Positions 1-6,741 of a DNA stretch of 64,000 nt are shown piece by piece. The DNA lies in the NCBI RefSeq assembly GCF_900114165.1, contig NZ_FOSB01000008.1, positions 122,217 to 186,216 on the forward strand, read 5' to 3'. A program made the position numbers and the translations under genes. Origin of the DNA: Halobacillus dabanensis (GTDB lineage: Bacteria > Bacillota > Bacilli > Bacillales > Halobacillaceae). Numbering within the stretch: position 1 is the first letter of the stretch; every line of letters begins with the position of its first letter. The notes under the pieces were generated by a model that was given only the letters and a program-made list of their open reading frames with translations, was not told the DNA's origin and searched no databases.

Positions 1-40
1 AAAAAACCGTTCCCGGAAATTTCCGGGAACGGTTTTTTTG
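1..40. terminator. Intrinsic terminator, perfect palindrome
   Basis: A perfect 19-bp inverted repeat (1-19 with 20-38) has a GC-rich core and is flanked by A6 and T7, so it could stop transcription in either direction. It presumably ends a gene left of the window. Confidence 0.85.
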
Positions 41-42
41 CG

Positions 43-462
43 TTAAGACGCATGTTTTGTAAATAAGTCATTTTGCTTTTGAGTTAGGACACAATCACCT
101 GTGGTTAAGTCACGATAAGACACTTTCCACGAATCCAGAGAACTCACTACACGCTGAGAACACGAATCCTCTTCCCATAGCCAACAAACACAGCCTATTT
201 TCAACCCACAACATAGAAATCGCTTTCATTCCATTGACAAATACGCGATAATAGAATAAAATACTGAAAATTCAGATTTAACCACAGTACCCAGTTCAAG
301 CCAAACAAACAAGCTAAACTTCTTCGAGATACACTTGATAAGACCTGCCTGTCACTATCCATGTGGCAAAATAACATCTGCAGAAAACAACGGACTTCTT
401 CTCGCGGAAATCTTCATCACAACCATTGGACCAGTGTCTAAATTTCAAAAAGGGGTGGGCCC
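43..462 (+). other. Intergenic region with promoter, no gene seen
   Basis: These 420 bases hold no convincing coding frame. The only clear signal is the promoter at 234-262, which would give the IDEAL-domain gene a leader of about 190 nt. Confidence 0.6.
234..262 (+). promoter_or_regulatory. Sigma-A promoter of the IDEAL-domain gene
   Basis: A consensus -35 TTGACA (234-239) and a -10 TAAAAT (257-262) are separated by 17 nt, the optimal spacing. It reads toward the gene at 463. Placement is by consensus only. Confidence 0.65.
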
Positions 463-918
463 ATGTTGAACATAAAAATGCTAAAACCATACTATGTTAA
501 GGAAGACAAACGGTTCATTCGAGTTGTATTAGCCTACCAGTATTTTTCATTATTCATCGACCAAAAGCTTTATCAGTTCATTCCAATGGAATCAAGGGAA
601 ATTATTATCGACCGCAATCGTCAGCGGGTGCATAACGTCTTCGATATTTTCGTTTTTCAACGAGGCAAGGACATGGTTTATGTTTCCATCGCCGACCTGC
701 TTCAACTGCCGGAGTTTTTGTCGCACCTCCACTCGATTGTGTCGCCGTATTATGAAGAGGGGATCGAAATTAGCCAGCAAATATCTAAAGAAGTGAAAGA
801 ACTTATCCGTGAATTAGAAAAAAACAACCTTCGACGCCTCATCGACAAGGCGATCGATCAAAAGGATGAAGACACCTTCCGTCTTCTTACTGAAAAATGG
901 AATCAGATGTACAAATGA
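463..918 (+). CDS. IDEAL-domain protein
   Basis: A 151-aa cytosolic protein whose last 30 residues (RRLIDKAIDQKDEDTF then LTEKWNQM) match the IDEAL domain, a short helical module found in small Firmicutes proteins such as YpiB. The N-terminal 110 residues form a mixed domain I cannot name; it begins with a beta-rich, basic stretch. There is no signal peptide or membrane segment. The ATG follows AAGGGGTGG with good spacing. The gene is single, with its own promoter at 234-262 and a terminator at 929-962. The IDEAL call is solid; the role is unknown and may be regulatory given the neighbouring regulators. Confidence 0.75.
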   Translation: MLNIKMLKPYYVKEDKRFIRVVLAYQYFSLFIDQKLYQFIPMESREIIIDRNRQRVHNVFDIFVFQRGKDMVYVSIADLLQLPEFLSHLHSIVSPYYEEGIEISQQISKEVKELIRELEKNNLRRLIDKAIDQKDEDTFRLLTEKWNQMYK

Positions 919-928
919 CCATCAAAAT

Positions 929-962
929 ACCCAGGTAGGAGGGCCCTCTTACCTGGGTAATT
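929..962 (+). terminator. Terminator-like hairpin after IDEAL gene
   Basis: The arms ACCCAGGTA and TACCTGGGT enclose a second GGAGGG/CCCTCT pairing, giving a long GC-rich hairpin. The trailing T-tract is weak (AATTTCATTT). Confidence 0.65.
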
Positions 963-1153
963 TCATTTATTCTCTATTCTACAATTAACAACAATAAATT
1001 TGTATGAATAGTCAAAAAATACATGATTATAATTAAAAATATATGAACTTTGTTAAAAAGTTTGTTATTTTTTCAGTTATAATAGAAATACATTAGAAAA
1101 ATACTTATAGGGTATAGGATTGAATTATCTCAATTAGGGGTGGGAGCAAACAA

Positions 1154-1276
1154 ATGGAGACGCTACCTAAGCAAAAAGTCGATTGTGATTGGGTTCACTT
1201 ATTAGAAGAAGCACGTGAACTAGGTTTGAGTATTGATGAAATAAGAGAGTTTTTGCGGAAAGGAACAATTAGGTAG
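1154..1276 (+). CDS. SinI-like anti-repressor peptide (orphan)
   Basis: A 40-aa product whose central stretch, WVHLLEEAREL then GLSIDEIREFLRKG, matches the SinI/SinR dimerisation helices (compare B. subtilis SinI, EWVELMKEAKEANISPEEIR). In B. subtilis SinI binds SinR and lifts repression of biofilm matrix genes. The start follows GGGGTGGGAG with good spacing and a strong terminator comes directly after the stop, so this is a complete one-gene unit. A TATAAT at 1078-1083 could be its -10. No sinR lies next to it; the nearest SinR-like gene is at 2864. It could sequester that protein or another SinR paralogue. Confidence 0.75.
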   Translation: METLPKQKVDCDWVHLLEEARELGLSIDEIREFLRKGTIR

Positions 1277-1308
1277 CACCCTTCACTTGAAAGGGTGTTC
1301 TTTTTTTG
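1277..1308 (+). terminator. Intrinsic terminator
   Basis: The stem CACCCTT/AAGGGTG is followed by TTCTTTTTTTG and begins at the base after the SinI-like stop codon. Confidence 0.85.
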
Positions 1309-1356
1309 CCATTATATAGTAGATAGAATAAAAAGTGGAGAAAAGAGGGGCCATTA

Positions 1357-2544
1357 TTGAATAAGTTTGAATTAATTAATCTATTGAAGGATTGTTCTAT
1401 TGCCATGAACGTCCCTGTTCTATTAATTAATCAACAAAATAAATTAATCTATCGTTTCCCCGATAGCTTCGAGAATCCACCCAAGGTTTTAAGAGAGTTA
1501 CATAGAAGTTATATAGAGGAAAGCAAGAAACGTCCTTTTGCTATTCAGCTATTTACAGACCCTTATGACCAACATTTATTCCTGTACCCAGTGAAAGATC
1601 AACATGGAAAAGATCAGGTGATCGGGGTTGGTCCATTTCTTGAAGAGGAAATCTTGAGGATGCATGTGAAAAATAATTTGATCATGAATGGCCTGGATAG
1701 TTCGCTTGAAGAACAGTTCGTCGGATACTTCGAACAACTTCCTATTCTCAATCAAGTTCAAATGAACTCGATCAAGGGATTGCTGAACCAACTGCTGCCG
1801 AAGCAAGAGAAAGAAGTCAAGAATGTATGGGATCAGGAAAAAATACATAAACAGTATCAGAATTTCACGCAGTCTCTTCATTCTTATTCAGATATGGTGG
1901 CATCCAAACAGAAGTTTTTAGACCTTTTTAAAAAAGGAGAAGAAAGTTCAATTGATGCCTATCAACAATATCAAGAAAAAATAGCAGAGAATCAGGATGT
2001 CCGCAGCAGGAAGAATCAAATGATCCGGCTGGTTACAGAGTTAGGCTATATTTGTTTGGATAAAGGCGCCCATCAAGATGAAGTCGAATCTTTGTGTGAC
2101 TTTTATATAAATTTTTTAGAAACGAAAGACACAATAGCAGAATTGATATCTCTAGAGTTGAATATCCTTCATTCGTTCCTTGATCGAATACGTAAAGTAG
2201 ATGACGTTCCACAGAATTCACCACTTGTTGATCGAACACAGCGGTACATTTTTCAAAATTTAAGTGAAAATCTTACTTTAAGGGTGATCGCGGATGCACT
2301 AAATGTGAACCCTAATTATTTGTCAGGAGTGTTCACTAAAGAGAATGGTGTTTCCATAACCCACTTCATCAATCAACAAAGAATAAAGGAAGCGAAAGAA
2401 CTCCTCTGTATTACCAGGCATTCACTGATGGATATTAGTATGTTGCTCGGGTATAACAGTCAAAGTTATTTCACAAGAGTGTTCAAAAGTATGGAAGGTA
2501 TTGGACCTAGAGAATTCAGACAAAAATATCAAGTGCATGAATAA
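1357..2544 (+). CDS. AraC-family transcriptional regulator (YesN-like)
   Basis: A 395-aa protein starting at TTG 1357 behind AGAGGGG. The C-terminal hundred residues (about 290-392) hold the two helix-turn-helices of AraC/XylS regulators: LRVIADALNVNPNYLSGVF and the second helix set DISMLLGYNSQSYFTRVFK, ending with the typical GIGPREFRQKY. The N-terminal 280 residues (NVPVLLINQQNKLIY, then a long helical part) look like a sensory or linker region I cannot assign; there is no membrane segment, so it is cytosolic. It sits between SinI-like genes and has its own terminator. The target is unknown; surface polysaccharide control is a guess from position. Confidence 0.85.
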   Translation: MNKFELINLLKDCSIAMNVPVLLINQQNKLIYRFPDSFENPPKVLRELHRSYIEESKKRPFAIQLFTDPYDQHLFLYPVKDQHGKDQVIGVGPFLEEEILRMHVKNNLIMNGLDSSLEEQFVGYFEQLPILNQVQMNSIKGLLNQLLPKQEKEVKNVWDQEKIHKQYQNFTQSLHSYSDMVASKQKFLDLFKKGEESSIDAYQQYQEKIAENQDVRSRKNQMIRLVTELGYICLDKGAHQDEVESLCDFYINFLETKDTIAELISLELNILHSFLDRIRKVDDVPQNSPLVDRTQRYIFQNLSENLTLRVIADALNVNPNYLSGVFTKENGVSITHFINQQRIKEAKELLCITRHSLMDISMLLGYNSQSYFTRVFKSMEGIGPREFRQKYQVHE

Positions 2545-2577
2545 AAAGTCGAGGCATGATCACTCGACTTTTTTTAT
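2544..2577 (+). terminator. Intrinsic terminator
   Basis: The stem AAAAGTCGAG/CTCGACTTTT with a 9-nt loop is followed by T7. It overlaps the last base of the AraC-type gene. Confidence 0.85.
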
Positions 2578-2744
2578 TGTCTAAAATCTTTTCAACCTCA
2601 GTAACCTGGGGAAAGTTCCTCTCCTCTAGCACAGATAATTTTCGACTGATACCCTCTTTGGATATTTAATTATTATAGATGTTCTCAGAAAAGAAAATAA
2701 AACAGAGGATAAAGCTGAAAAGTAAAGAATAATAGTTATTTAGT

Positions 2745-2812
2745 GTTCTTAATAATGAAATTCAGACATTTATTTTCCATGTTCATACTATTATAATATT
2801 CTTAATAAAGAA
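2745..2812 (+). promoter_or_regulatory. Promoter with paired SinR-type operator candidates
   Basis: A -10 TATAAT lies at 2792-2797. Directly behind it is a perfect inverted repeat, TTCTT-AATA-AAGAA (2799-2812), and a near copy, GTTCTTAATAATGAA, lies at 2745-2759. The SinR consensus is GTTCTYT, so these look like autoregulatory sites for the SinR-like gene at 2864. No strong -35 is visible. The operator role is inference. Confidence 0.45.
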
Positions 2813-2863
2813 CAATAGAGGGAGCATTATGTGTGATGCTGATTTGGGAAGGGGAGAAGAAAA

Positions 2864-3082
2864 ATGATGCCGATCGGAGAGAAAATCCGTATGTTGCGGA
2901 TGGAAAAAGATTTCTCTGTAAATGAATTTGCTAAGAAATCTGGTGTTTCTAAGTCGTACATCAGTAATATCGAAAGAGGAGTGCAGAAAAATCCATCCTT
3001 AATCGTTATGGGAAAGCTAGCAAAAACGTTGGACATCTCTTTGGAAGAGCTGTTAACACATAAATATGCGGAACGGGAATAA
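2864..3082 (+). CDS. Short SinR-like HTH (XRE) repressor
   Basis: A 72-aa protein that is essentially only the DNA-binding half of SinR. IGEKIRMLRMEKDFSVNEFA, then SGVSKSYISNIERGVQKNPS, aligns closely with the B. subtilis SinR HTH (GVAKSYLSSIERNLQTNPS). SinR is 111 aa and carries a C-terminal SinI-binding/multimerisation domain. Here the protein stops after LLTHKYAERE, just where that domain would begin. The equivalent helices are encoded by the next ORF (3121), which has its own ribosome site. The start could be ATG 2864 or 2867, after GGGGAGAAGAAAA. Either the two peptides act as a split SinR or this is a minimal SinR with its partner. Confidence 0.8.
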   Translation: MMPIGEKIRMLRMEKDFSVNEFAKKSGVSKSYISNIERGVQKNPSLIVMGKLAKTLDISLEELLTHKYAERE

Positions 3083-3120
3083 TGTAGAGGTGAAGGGATT
3101 GAATAGAAAGGGGAGAAGGG

Positions 3121-3258
3121 ATGGCTGTTAATGAAGAAATGGATAAAGAATGGATAGATTTAATGAAGGAAGCAAAAGATCTAGGGCTGACCATTAGTGA
3201 AATCTATGATTTTTTTGCACATAAACAAATTCCTGAGCTCTATATCATGAAAGAATAG
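3121..3258 (+). CDS. SinI-like / SinR C-terminal-domain peptide
   Basis: A 45-aa product, MAVNEEMDKEWIDLMKEAKD then LGLTISEIYDFFAHKQIP, strongly resembles SinI and the homologous C-terminal domain of SinR. It begins 38 nt after the SinR-like stop with its own AAAGGGGAGAAGGG ribosome site, so it is a separate gene rather than a simple frameshift. It most likely forms heterodimers with, or multimerises, the upstream HTH protein. Together with the peptide at 1154 the locus holds two SinI-type partners for one short HTH protein. Family call confident; whether agonist or antagonist is unknown. Confidence 0.75.
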   Translation: MAVNEEMDKEWIDLMKEAKDLGLTISEIYDFFAHKQIPELYIMKE

Positions 3259-3266
3259 GCAAAGCG

Positions 3267-3830
3267 ATGAAAAATAAGACAGTTTTCCGACGGGAAGCAG
3301 CAGCCAAAAACATCCGTGTTTTTCCTCCTCCGATTTTCTTCAAGGATTGCCCGAAAACTATTGATCTAAGTGATGTTATAAGCCAATACTCTCAGCTAAG
3401 GTTGGAGACGGGGTGGCACATTTTCAGCTCAAGGGGCCAAGTGTATGCAGTGGTAAATGGAGTGAAAGTCAGCCCGGATGACCTGTTGGCTGGAGTTAAT
3501 GGTGATGAATCCCCTTTATCCTATCTGCAGGCTTCTGTTTTTTATCACCACCTGATGGAATACAGCGATCACAAAACAGGTGTCATTTCTCAGGCAATTA
3601 TCGATGATGATTCTATTGCTCAATTAGATTTGTTGGGTCACTGGAACTTTGGTTCACAGAAAAGAAGTTTCAACCCGATATTCTTCTATGATTCTTTGAT
3701 GCACCCTGCGGTTATATTTTTCACTTATCACCAGGAAGGGATGGAAGTGATCCGAAAGCATGTCCATCGCTTCAGTTATGAAAGTTATAAACTGAAAATC
3801 CTCCAAAGGACATGGGCAAGAATTTCATAG
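3267..3830 (+). CDS. Hypothetical protein in sinR-like operon
   Basis: A 187-aa protein I do not recognise. It begins 8 nt after the SinI-like stop, with only a weak ribosome site, so it is probably translated from the same mRNA. It has no signal peptide or membrane segment. Visible features are a basic N-terminus (MKNKTVFRREAAAKNIRVF), a middle resembling a short substrate- or partner-binding domain (GWHIFSSRGQVYAVVNG), and a basic, aromatic C-terminus. A terminator at 3839 closes the operon. Co-transcription suggests a regulatory or effector role with the Sin-type pair; nothing more can be supported. Confidence 0.6.
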   Translation: MKNKTVFRREAAAKNIRVFPPPIFFKDCPKTIDLSDVISQYSQLRLETGWHIFSSRGQVYAVVNGVKVSPDDLLAGVNGDESPLSYLQASVFYHHLMEYSDHKTGVISQAIIDDDSIAQLDLLGHWNFGSQKRSFNPIFFYDSLMHPAVIFFTYHQEGMEVIRKHVHRFSYESYKLKILQRTWARIS

Positions 3831-3838
3831 CTACCTCC

Positions 3839-3866
3839 AGCCTAGTGAACATCACTAGGCTTTTTC
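3839..3866 (+). terminator. Intrinsic terminator
   Basis: The stem AGCCTAGTGA/TCACTAGGCT with a 3-4 nt loop is followed by T5. It closes the SinR-like operon. Confidence 0.85.
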
Positions 3867-4138
3867 ATCGTTTTCCTCACCTCTCTTGTATTCCTTCATA
3901 TTATAATATAACTTTATATTCCACTTCCCTTTCTATGAAAAATGAGGTAGGATAAGAACAGTTATTTGAAAATTTTTGCCATATTTCCTCGGAAATAATA
4001 ATTAAATGTTGAAACTTCGACGAATATAAAAACGTCTAATAGGGTAGTTACATAGAAAGCCCTCATAAAAAGTCGTTTGAAAACGAAGATTTGATTAAAA
4101 AGAAGATTAACAGAAACTTTAATGAAAAGGTGGGTAGC

Positions 4139-4249
4139 ATGGATAATTTAAAAGAAGTGTTGCAAAACATCATCCAGAAAACCGAAGACGCTGAGCTGCT
4201 ATCATCTAAGGAAGTTATTGATCAATTGATAGAACAATTACAACAATAA
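4139..4249 (+). CDS. Small hypothetical peptide, 36 aa
   Basis: ATG 4139 lies behind AAAAGGTGGG. It encodes a 36-residue, strongly amphipathic helical peptide (MDNLKEVLQNIIQKTEDAEL, then LSSKEVIDQLIEQLQQ) and ends just before a strong terminator. It loosely resembles Spo0E-like phosphatase peptides but lacks their S-Q-x-L-D motif, so I do not assign that family. The ribosome site, length and terminator support a real gene; the role is unknown. The 270 bases upstream hold no other frame. Confidence 0.55.
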   Translation: MDNLKEVLQNIIQKTEDAELLSSKEVIDQLIEQLQQ

Positions 4250-4255
4250 AGGAAT

Positions 4256-4293
4256 CGTCCGTAAACGAAGGAGTTGTTTACGGACGGTTTTAT
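4256..4293 (+). terminator. Intrinsic terminator
   Basis: The perfect arms CGTCCGTAAAC/GTTTACGGACG enclose a 9-nt loop, followed by GGTTTTATT. It lies 6 nt after the 36-aa ORF. Confidence 0.9.
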
Positions 4294-4353
4294 TTCGCGA
4301 TAAAATAGTTGGCATGAGTATTACATAGTGTACCCAACAGGCTTGCTTCTGTA

Positions 4354-4362
4354 TGGTATAAT
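4354..4362 (+). promoter_or_regulatory. Extended -10 promoter of tagO
   Basis: TGGTATAAT is a perfect TGn-TATAAT extended -10, 46 nt before the tagO start. No good -35 is present, as is common for this class. Confidence 0.55.
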
Positions 4363-4408
4363 GTAATCGCCTTATTCACGTAAAATTGAGAAGTAAGCGA
4401 GGATTCAT

Positions 4409-5512
4409 ATGAACATCTACTTAGAAATGTTAATAGCGATATTACTATCTATGACTGTCAGTTACTTGCTTGTCTTTCCTGTTATGAAGCTGGCAGTGAA
4501 ATGGAAGATGATGGATTACCCGGAATTAAGAAAAATCCATAAAGAAATTACCCCTCGCATGGGTGGTCTTGCAATATTTGGAGGGGCAGCTGCCGGAATT
4601 CTTTTTATACGGCCAGAACTCCCTTACATTATTCCTATTTGTATAGGAGCGATCATCATTGTTCTAACAGGGCTATTGGATGACCGTTTTCAAATTCGTC
4701 CGATTTTCAAGCTTGCTGGTCAAGTATTGGCGACCGGAATTTTAATTTTTTCTGGATTAAAGATTGATGTATTGAGCATTCCGTTTATCGGAATGGTCAC
4801 TTTGAGCGAATTTGTGAGCATTGTATTTACTTTTTTATGGATCATAGGAATAACCAATGCTATCAATTTAATTGACGGGCTGGATGGTTTAGCTGCCGGT
4901 GTATCGACGATTTCATTGATCAGCATTGCTGTAATGGCATTAGCGATTGAGCCACAAGTAGCAATTGTTTACTTGTGTGTCGTACTCATAGGGAGTAACA
5001 TCGGCTTTCTATTTCACAATTTCTACCCTGCTAGAATTTACATGGGAGATACAGGTTCCCTCTTCTTAGGGTATTCGATGGCCGTTATTTCGATGGTCGG
5101 TCTATTTAAGAACGTCACTCTGTTCAGTTTTGTTATCCCTATCATCGTCCTGGCTATACCAGTATTTGATACGTTGTTCTCCATTGTGAGAAGGCTGATC
5201 AATAAACAAAAGATCATGATGCCTGATAACAAACATATTCATTATCAGATTTTAGCGGCAGGCTTCAGTCACCGCACCACAGTGTTGATTATTTACGCAT
5301 TCAGTGCTGTGTTTGGCTTCCTTGCCTTATTATTCTCGTTAACATCATTCGGGGTTTCTCTAATCATTACGTTTGTTTTGCTATTTCTTCTTCATTTGTT
5401 TGCAGAAATGACTGGTGTTGTCTATAGGGGAAAGAGACCTCTGATCGACCTTTTTACGAGAGAGCAAAAGAACAAGCGAAATGAAAACAATAAACAAAAA
5501 GATCCTGGTTAA
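4409..5512 (+). CDS. tagO: UDP-GlcNAc:undecaprenyl-phosphate GlcNAc-1-P transferase TagO
   Basis: A 367-aa polytopic membrane enzyme of the MraY/WecA/TagO family, with about ten hydrophobic segments. It transfers GlcNAc-1-phosphate from UDP-GlcNAc to undecaprenyl phosphate on the cytoplasmic face, the first step for wall teichoic acid and for the S-layer-binding secondary wall polymer. Family motifs are present: the substrate-loop region RKIHKEITPRMGG near the N-terminus, the Mg-binding GLLDDRF, NLIDGLDGLAAG, MGDTGS, and a C-terminal HIHYQI loop in place of the usual HxHH. Length is normal. The gene is single, with an extended -10 promoter and a terminator overlapping its stop codon. It is the likely initiating enzyme for the TagA/WecG steps encoded downstream. 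Confidence 0.93.
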   Translation: MNIYLEMLIAILLSMTVSYLLVFPVMKLAVKWKMMDYPELRKIHKEITPRMGGLAIFGGAAAGILFIRPELPYIIPICIGAIIIVLTGLLDDRFQIRPIFKLAGQVLATGILIFSGLKIDVLSIPFIGMVTLSEFVSIVFTFLWIIGITNAINLIDGLDGLAAGVSTISLISIAVMALAIEPQVAIVYLCVVLIGSNIGFLFHNFYPARIYMGDTGSLFLGYSMAVISMVGLFKNVTLFSFVIPIIVLAIPVFDTLFSIVRRLINKQKIMMPDNKHIHYQILAAGFSHRTTVLIIYAFSAVFGFLALLFSLTSFGVSLIITFVLLFLLHLFAEMTGVVYRGKRPLIDLFTREQKNKRNENNKQKDPG

Positions 5513-5534
5513 TTTTACCAGGATCTTTTTGTTT
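5492..5534 (+). terminator. Intrinsic terminator overlapping tagO end
   Basis: Perfect 18-bp arms (5492-5509 and 5517-5534) include the last six codons of tagO and end in a T-rich run. Confidence 0.9.
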
Positions 5535-5614
5535 AGTTTTTAAATCTCAGTATCAATTGTCTCTATCATGGATGGGCTGGTTTTACCTCAAACTTAATTG
5601 GCTTAGGATTTTAA

Positions 5615-6631
5615 TCAGAAAGAATCAACATCACCAGGAGTGATGAACCATTTCTGTGGATCTTTAAGCTCGACCCACTCAGAGTTAATTTCTTTTCCGA
5701 CGAGAGGCATAGGGCTATCTTTATGAATAAAGCCTGCCTTCTTTAAAGAGTGAACTGGGCCGGAATGTGTTAAGCACCATGTTTGGATGATGTCAGCTTC
5801 ATAGAGGTCCTGCATAGCATAATCGAGAAGTATTGGCCATAATTCAGCGTCGGAAGTCAACCAATCAACTATAAATCCATTTGTAAAACTTCCCTCGACC
5901 TTATTGGTTACAACATAACCTTTAAGTTTATCCCCATCATACAAACCGAACATCCGGTATGTCTTTTCAGGATGGTTGTGATATCTCCAATTCAAATACG
6001 CCGCGTCTCTAACCACCATTGCTTTGGAGTTGAATTTTGTCTCAGAAGCCAGTTCATCGAAATTGTGATCACATTCTGTAACCTCACGGAATACATAGGG
6101 GTGGTCCTTCACTTTTACCTTCTTAAAGTTTGCGTACATTTTGTCTAATGGCTTAAGGATACGTAAGGGTGAAAACTTAGAGGATAAAAGGGCCATAGGG
6201 TGTCGAACGGACAACCATCTTGGCATATCTGTCATATGGTGGGCACCGGTATATTTTTGAAATAATTCTTTAGCTTTTGGTGCTGGAAATCCATATAAAT
6301 AGTCTATTCCCTCAAGCTTTGCTTTTTCTAAAAGAGTGTCGTTCAGTTTTTTATATATGCCTTTGCCTCGTGCCTGTGGATCCACCATTGTATCTGCCCG
6401 TAAACCGATTTTGGTAACATTTCCGTTAATATAGGCTTCGGTTATCCATAAACTAATGTGACCCAGGATTTTGTTGTTATCTTCATAGACGAGAATAAAT
6501 GGTGAGTCCTGCTTTGGGTTTTCTTTAAACTTCCATGTCCATGTTTTAAGAGGACGGTCATTTCCGAAGGTTTTCTTAAATAAGAGTTGTATTTGTACTT
6601 CATCTCCAGGTTTATAAGGTCTTACAGTCAT
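5615..6631 (-). CDS. GNAT-family N-acetyltransferase
   Basis: A 338-aa cytosolic protein. Residues 1-130 form a GNAT fold: MTVRPYKPGDE start, ILGHISLWI beta strand, then the acetyl-CoA loop DPQARGKGIYKKL (the R/Q-x-x-G-x-G/A motif) and YGFPAPKAKELFQKYTG. The C-terminal 200 residues (YLNWRYHNHPEKTYRMFG and following) look like a second, degenerate GNAT-like half, as in two-domain acyltransferases of polysaccharide loci. The start follows AGAAGGGA. It is transcribed opposite to tagO and in the same direction as the ligase-like gene upstream. The likely job is acylation of a sugar or lipid-linked precursor, inferred from neighbours only. Confidence 0.75.
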   Translation of the reverse strand: MTVRPYKPGDEVQIQLLFKKTFGNDRPLKTWTWKFKENPKQDSPFILVYEDNNKILGHISLWITEAYINGNVTKIGLRADTMVDPQARGKGIYKKLNDTLLEKAKLEGIDYLYGFPAPKAKELFQKYTGAHHMTDMPRWLSVRHPMALLSSKFSPLRILKPLDKMYANFKKVKVKDHPYVFREVTECDHNFDELASETKFNSKAMVVRDAAYLNWRYHNHPEKTYRMFGLYDGDKLKGYVVTNKVEGSFTNGFIVDWLTSDAELWPILLDYAMQDLYEADIIQTWCLTHSGPVHSLKKAGFIHKDSPMPLVGKEINSEWVELKDPQKWFITPGDVDSF

Positions 6632-6685
6632 TTTGGTCTTTCCCTTCTTGTATCATCAATTTTTGAATGATAACAAAATTTATTT

Positions 6686-6727
6686 AAAAACAAGGGGCTC
6701 CCGTTTTTGCAGGAGCTCCCTTGTTTT
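6686..6727 (-). terminator. Intrinsic terminator of ligase-like gene
   Basis: On the minus strand the arms AAAAACAAGGG-AGCTCC and GGAGC-CCTTGTTTTT pair around a short loop and end in T5. It lies between the ligase-like and GNAT genes. Confidence 0.8.
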
Positions 6728-6741
6728 TCGGTGGACATTTT

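Noticed and set aside
4139..4249. Spo0E-family phosphatase peptide
   Set aside because: Length and helicity fit, but the defining S-Q-x-L-D motif is absent.
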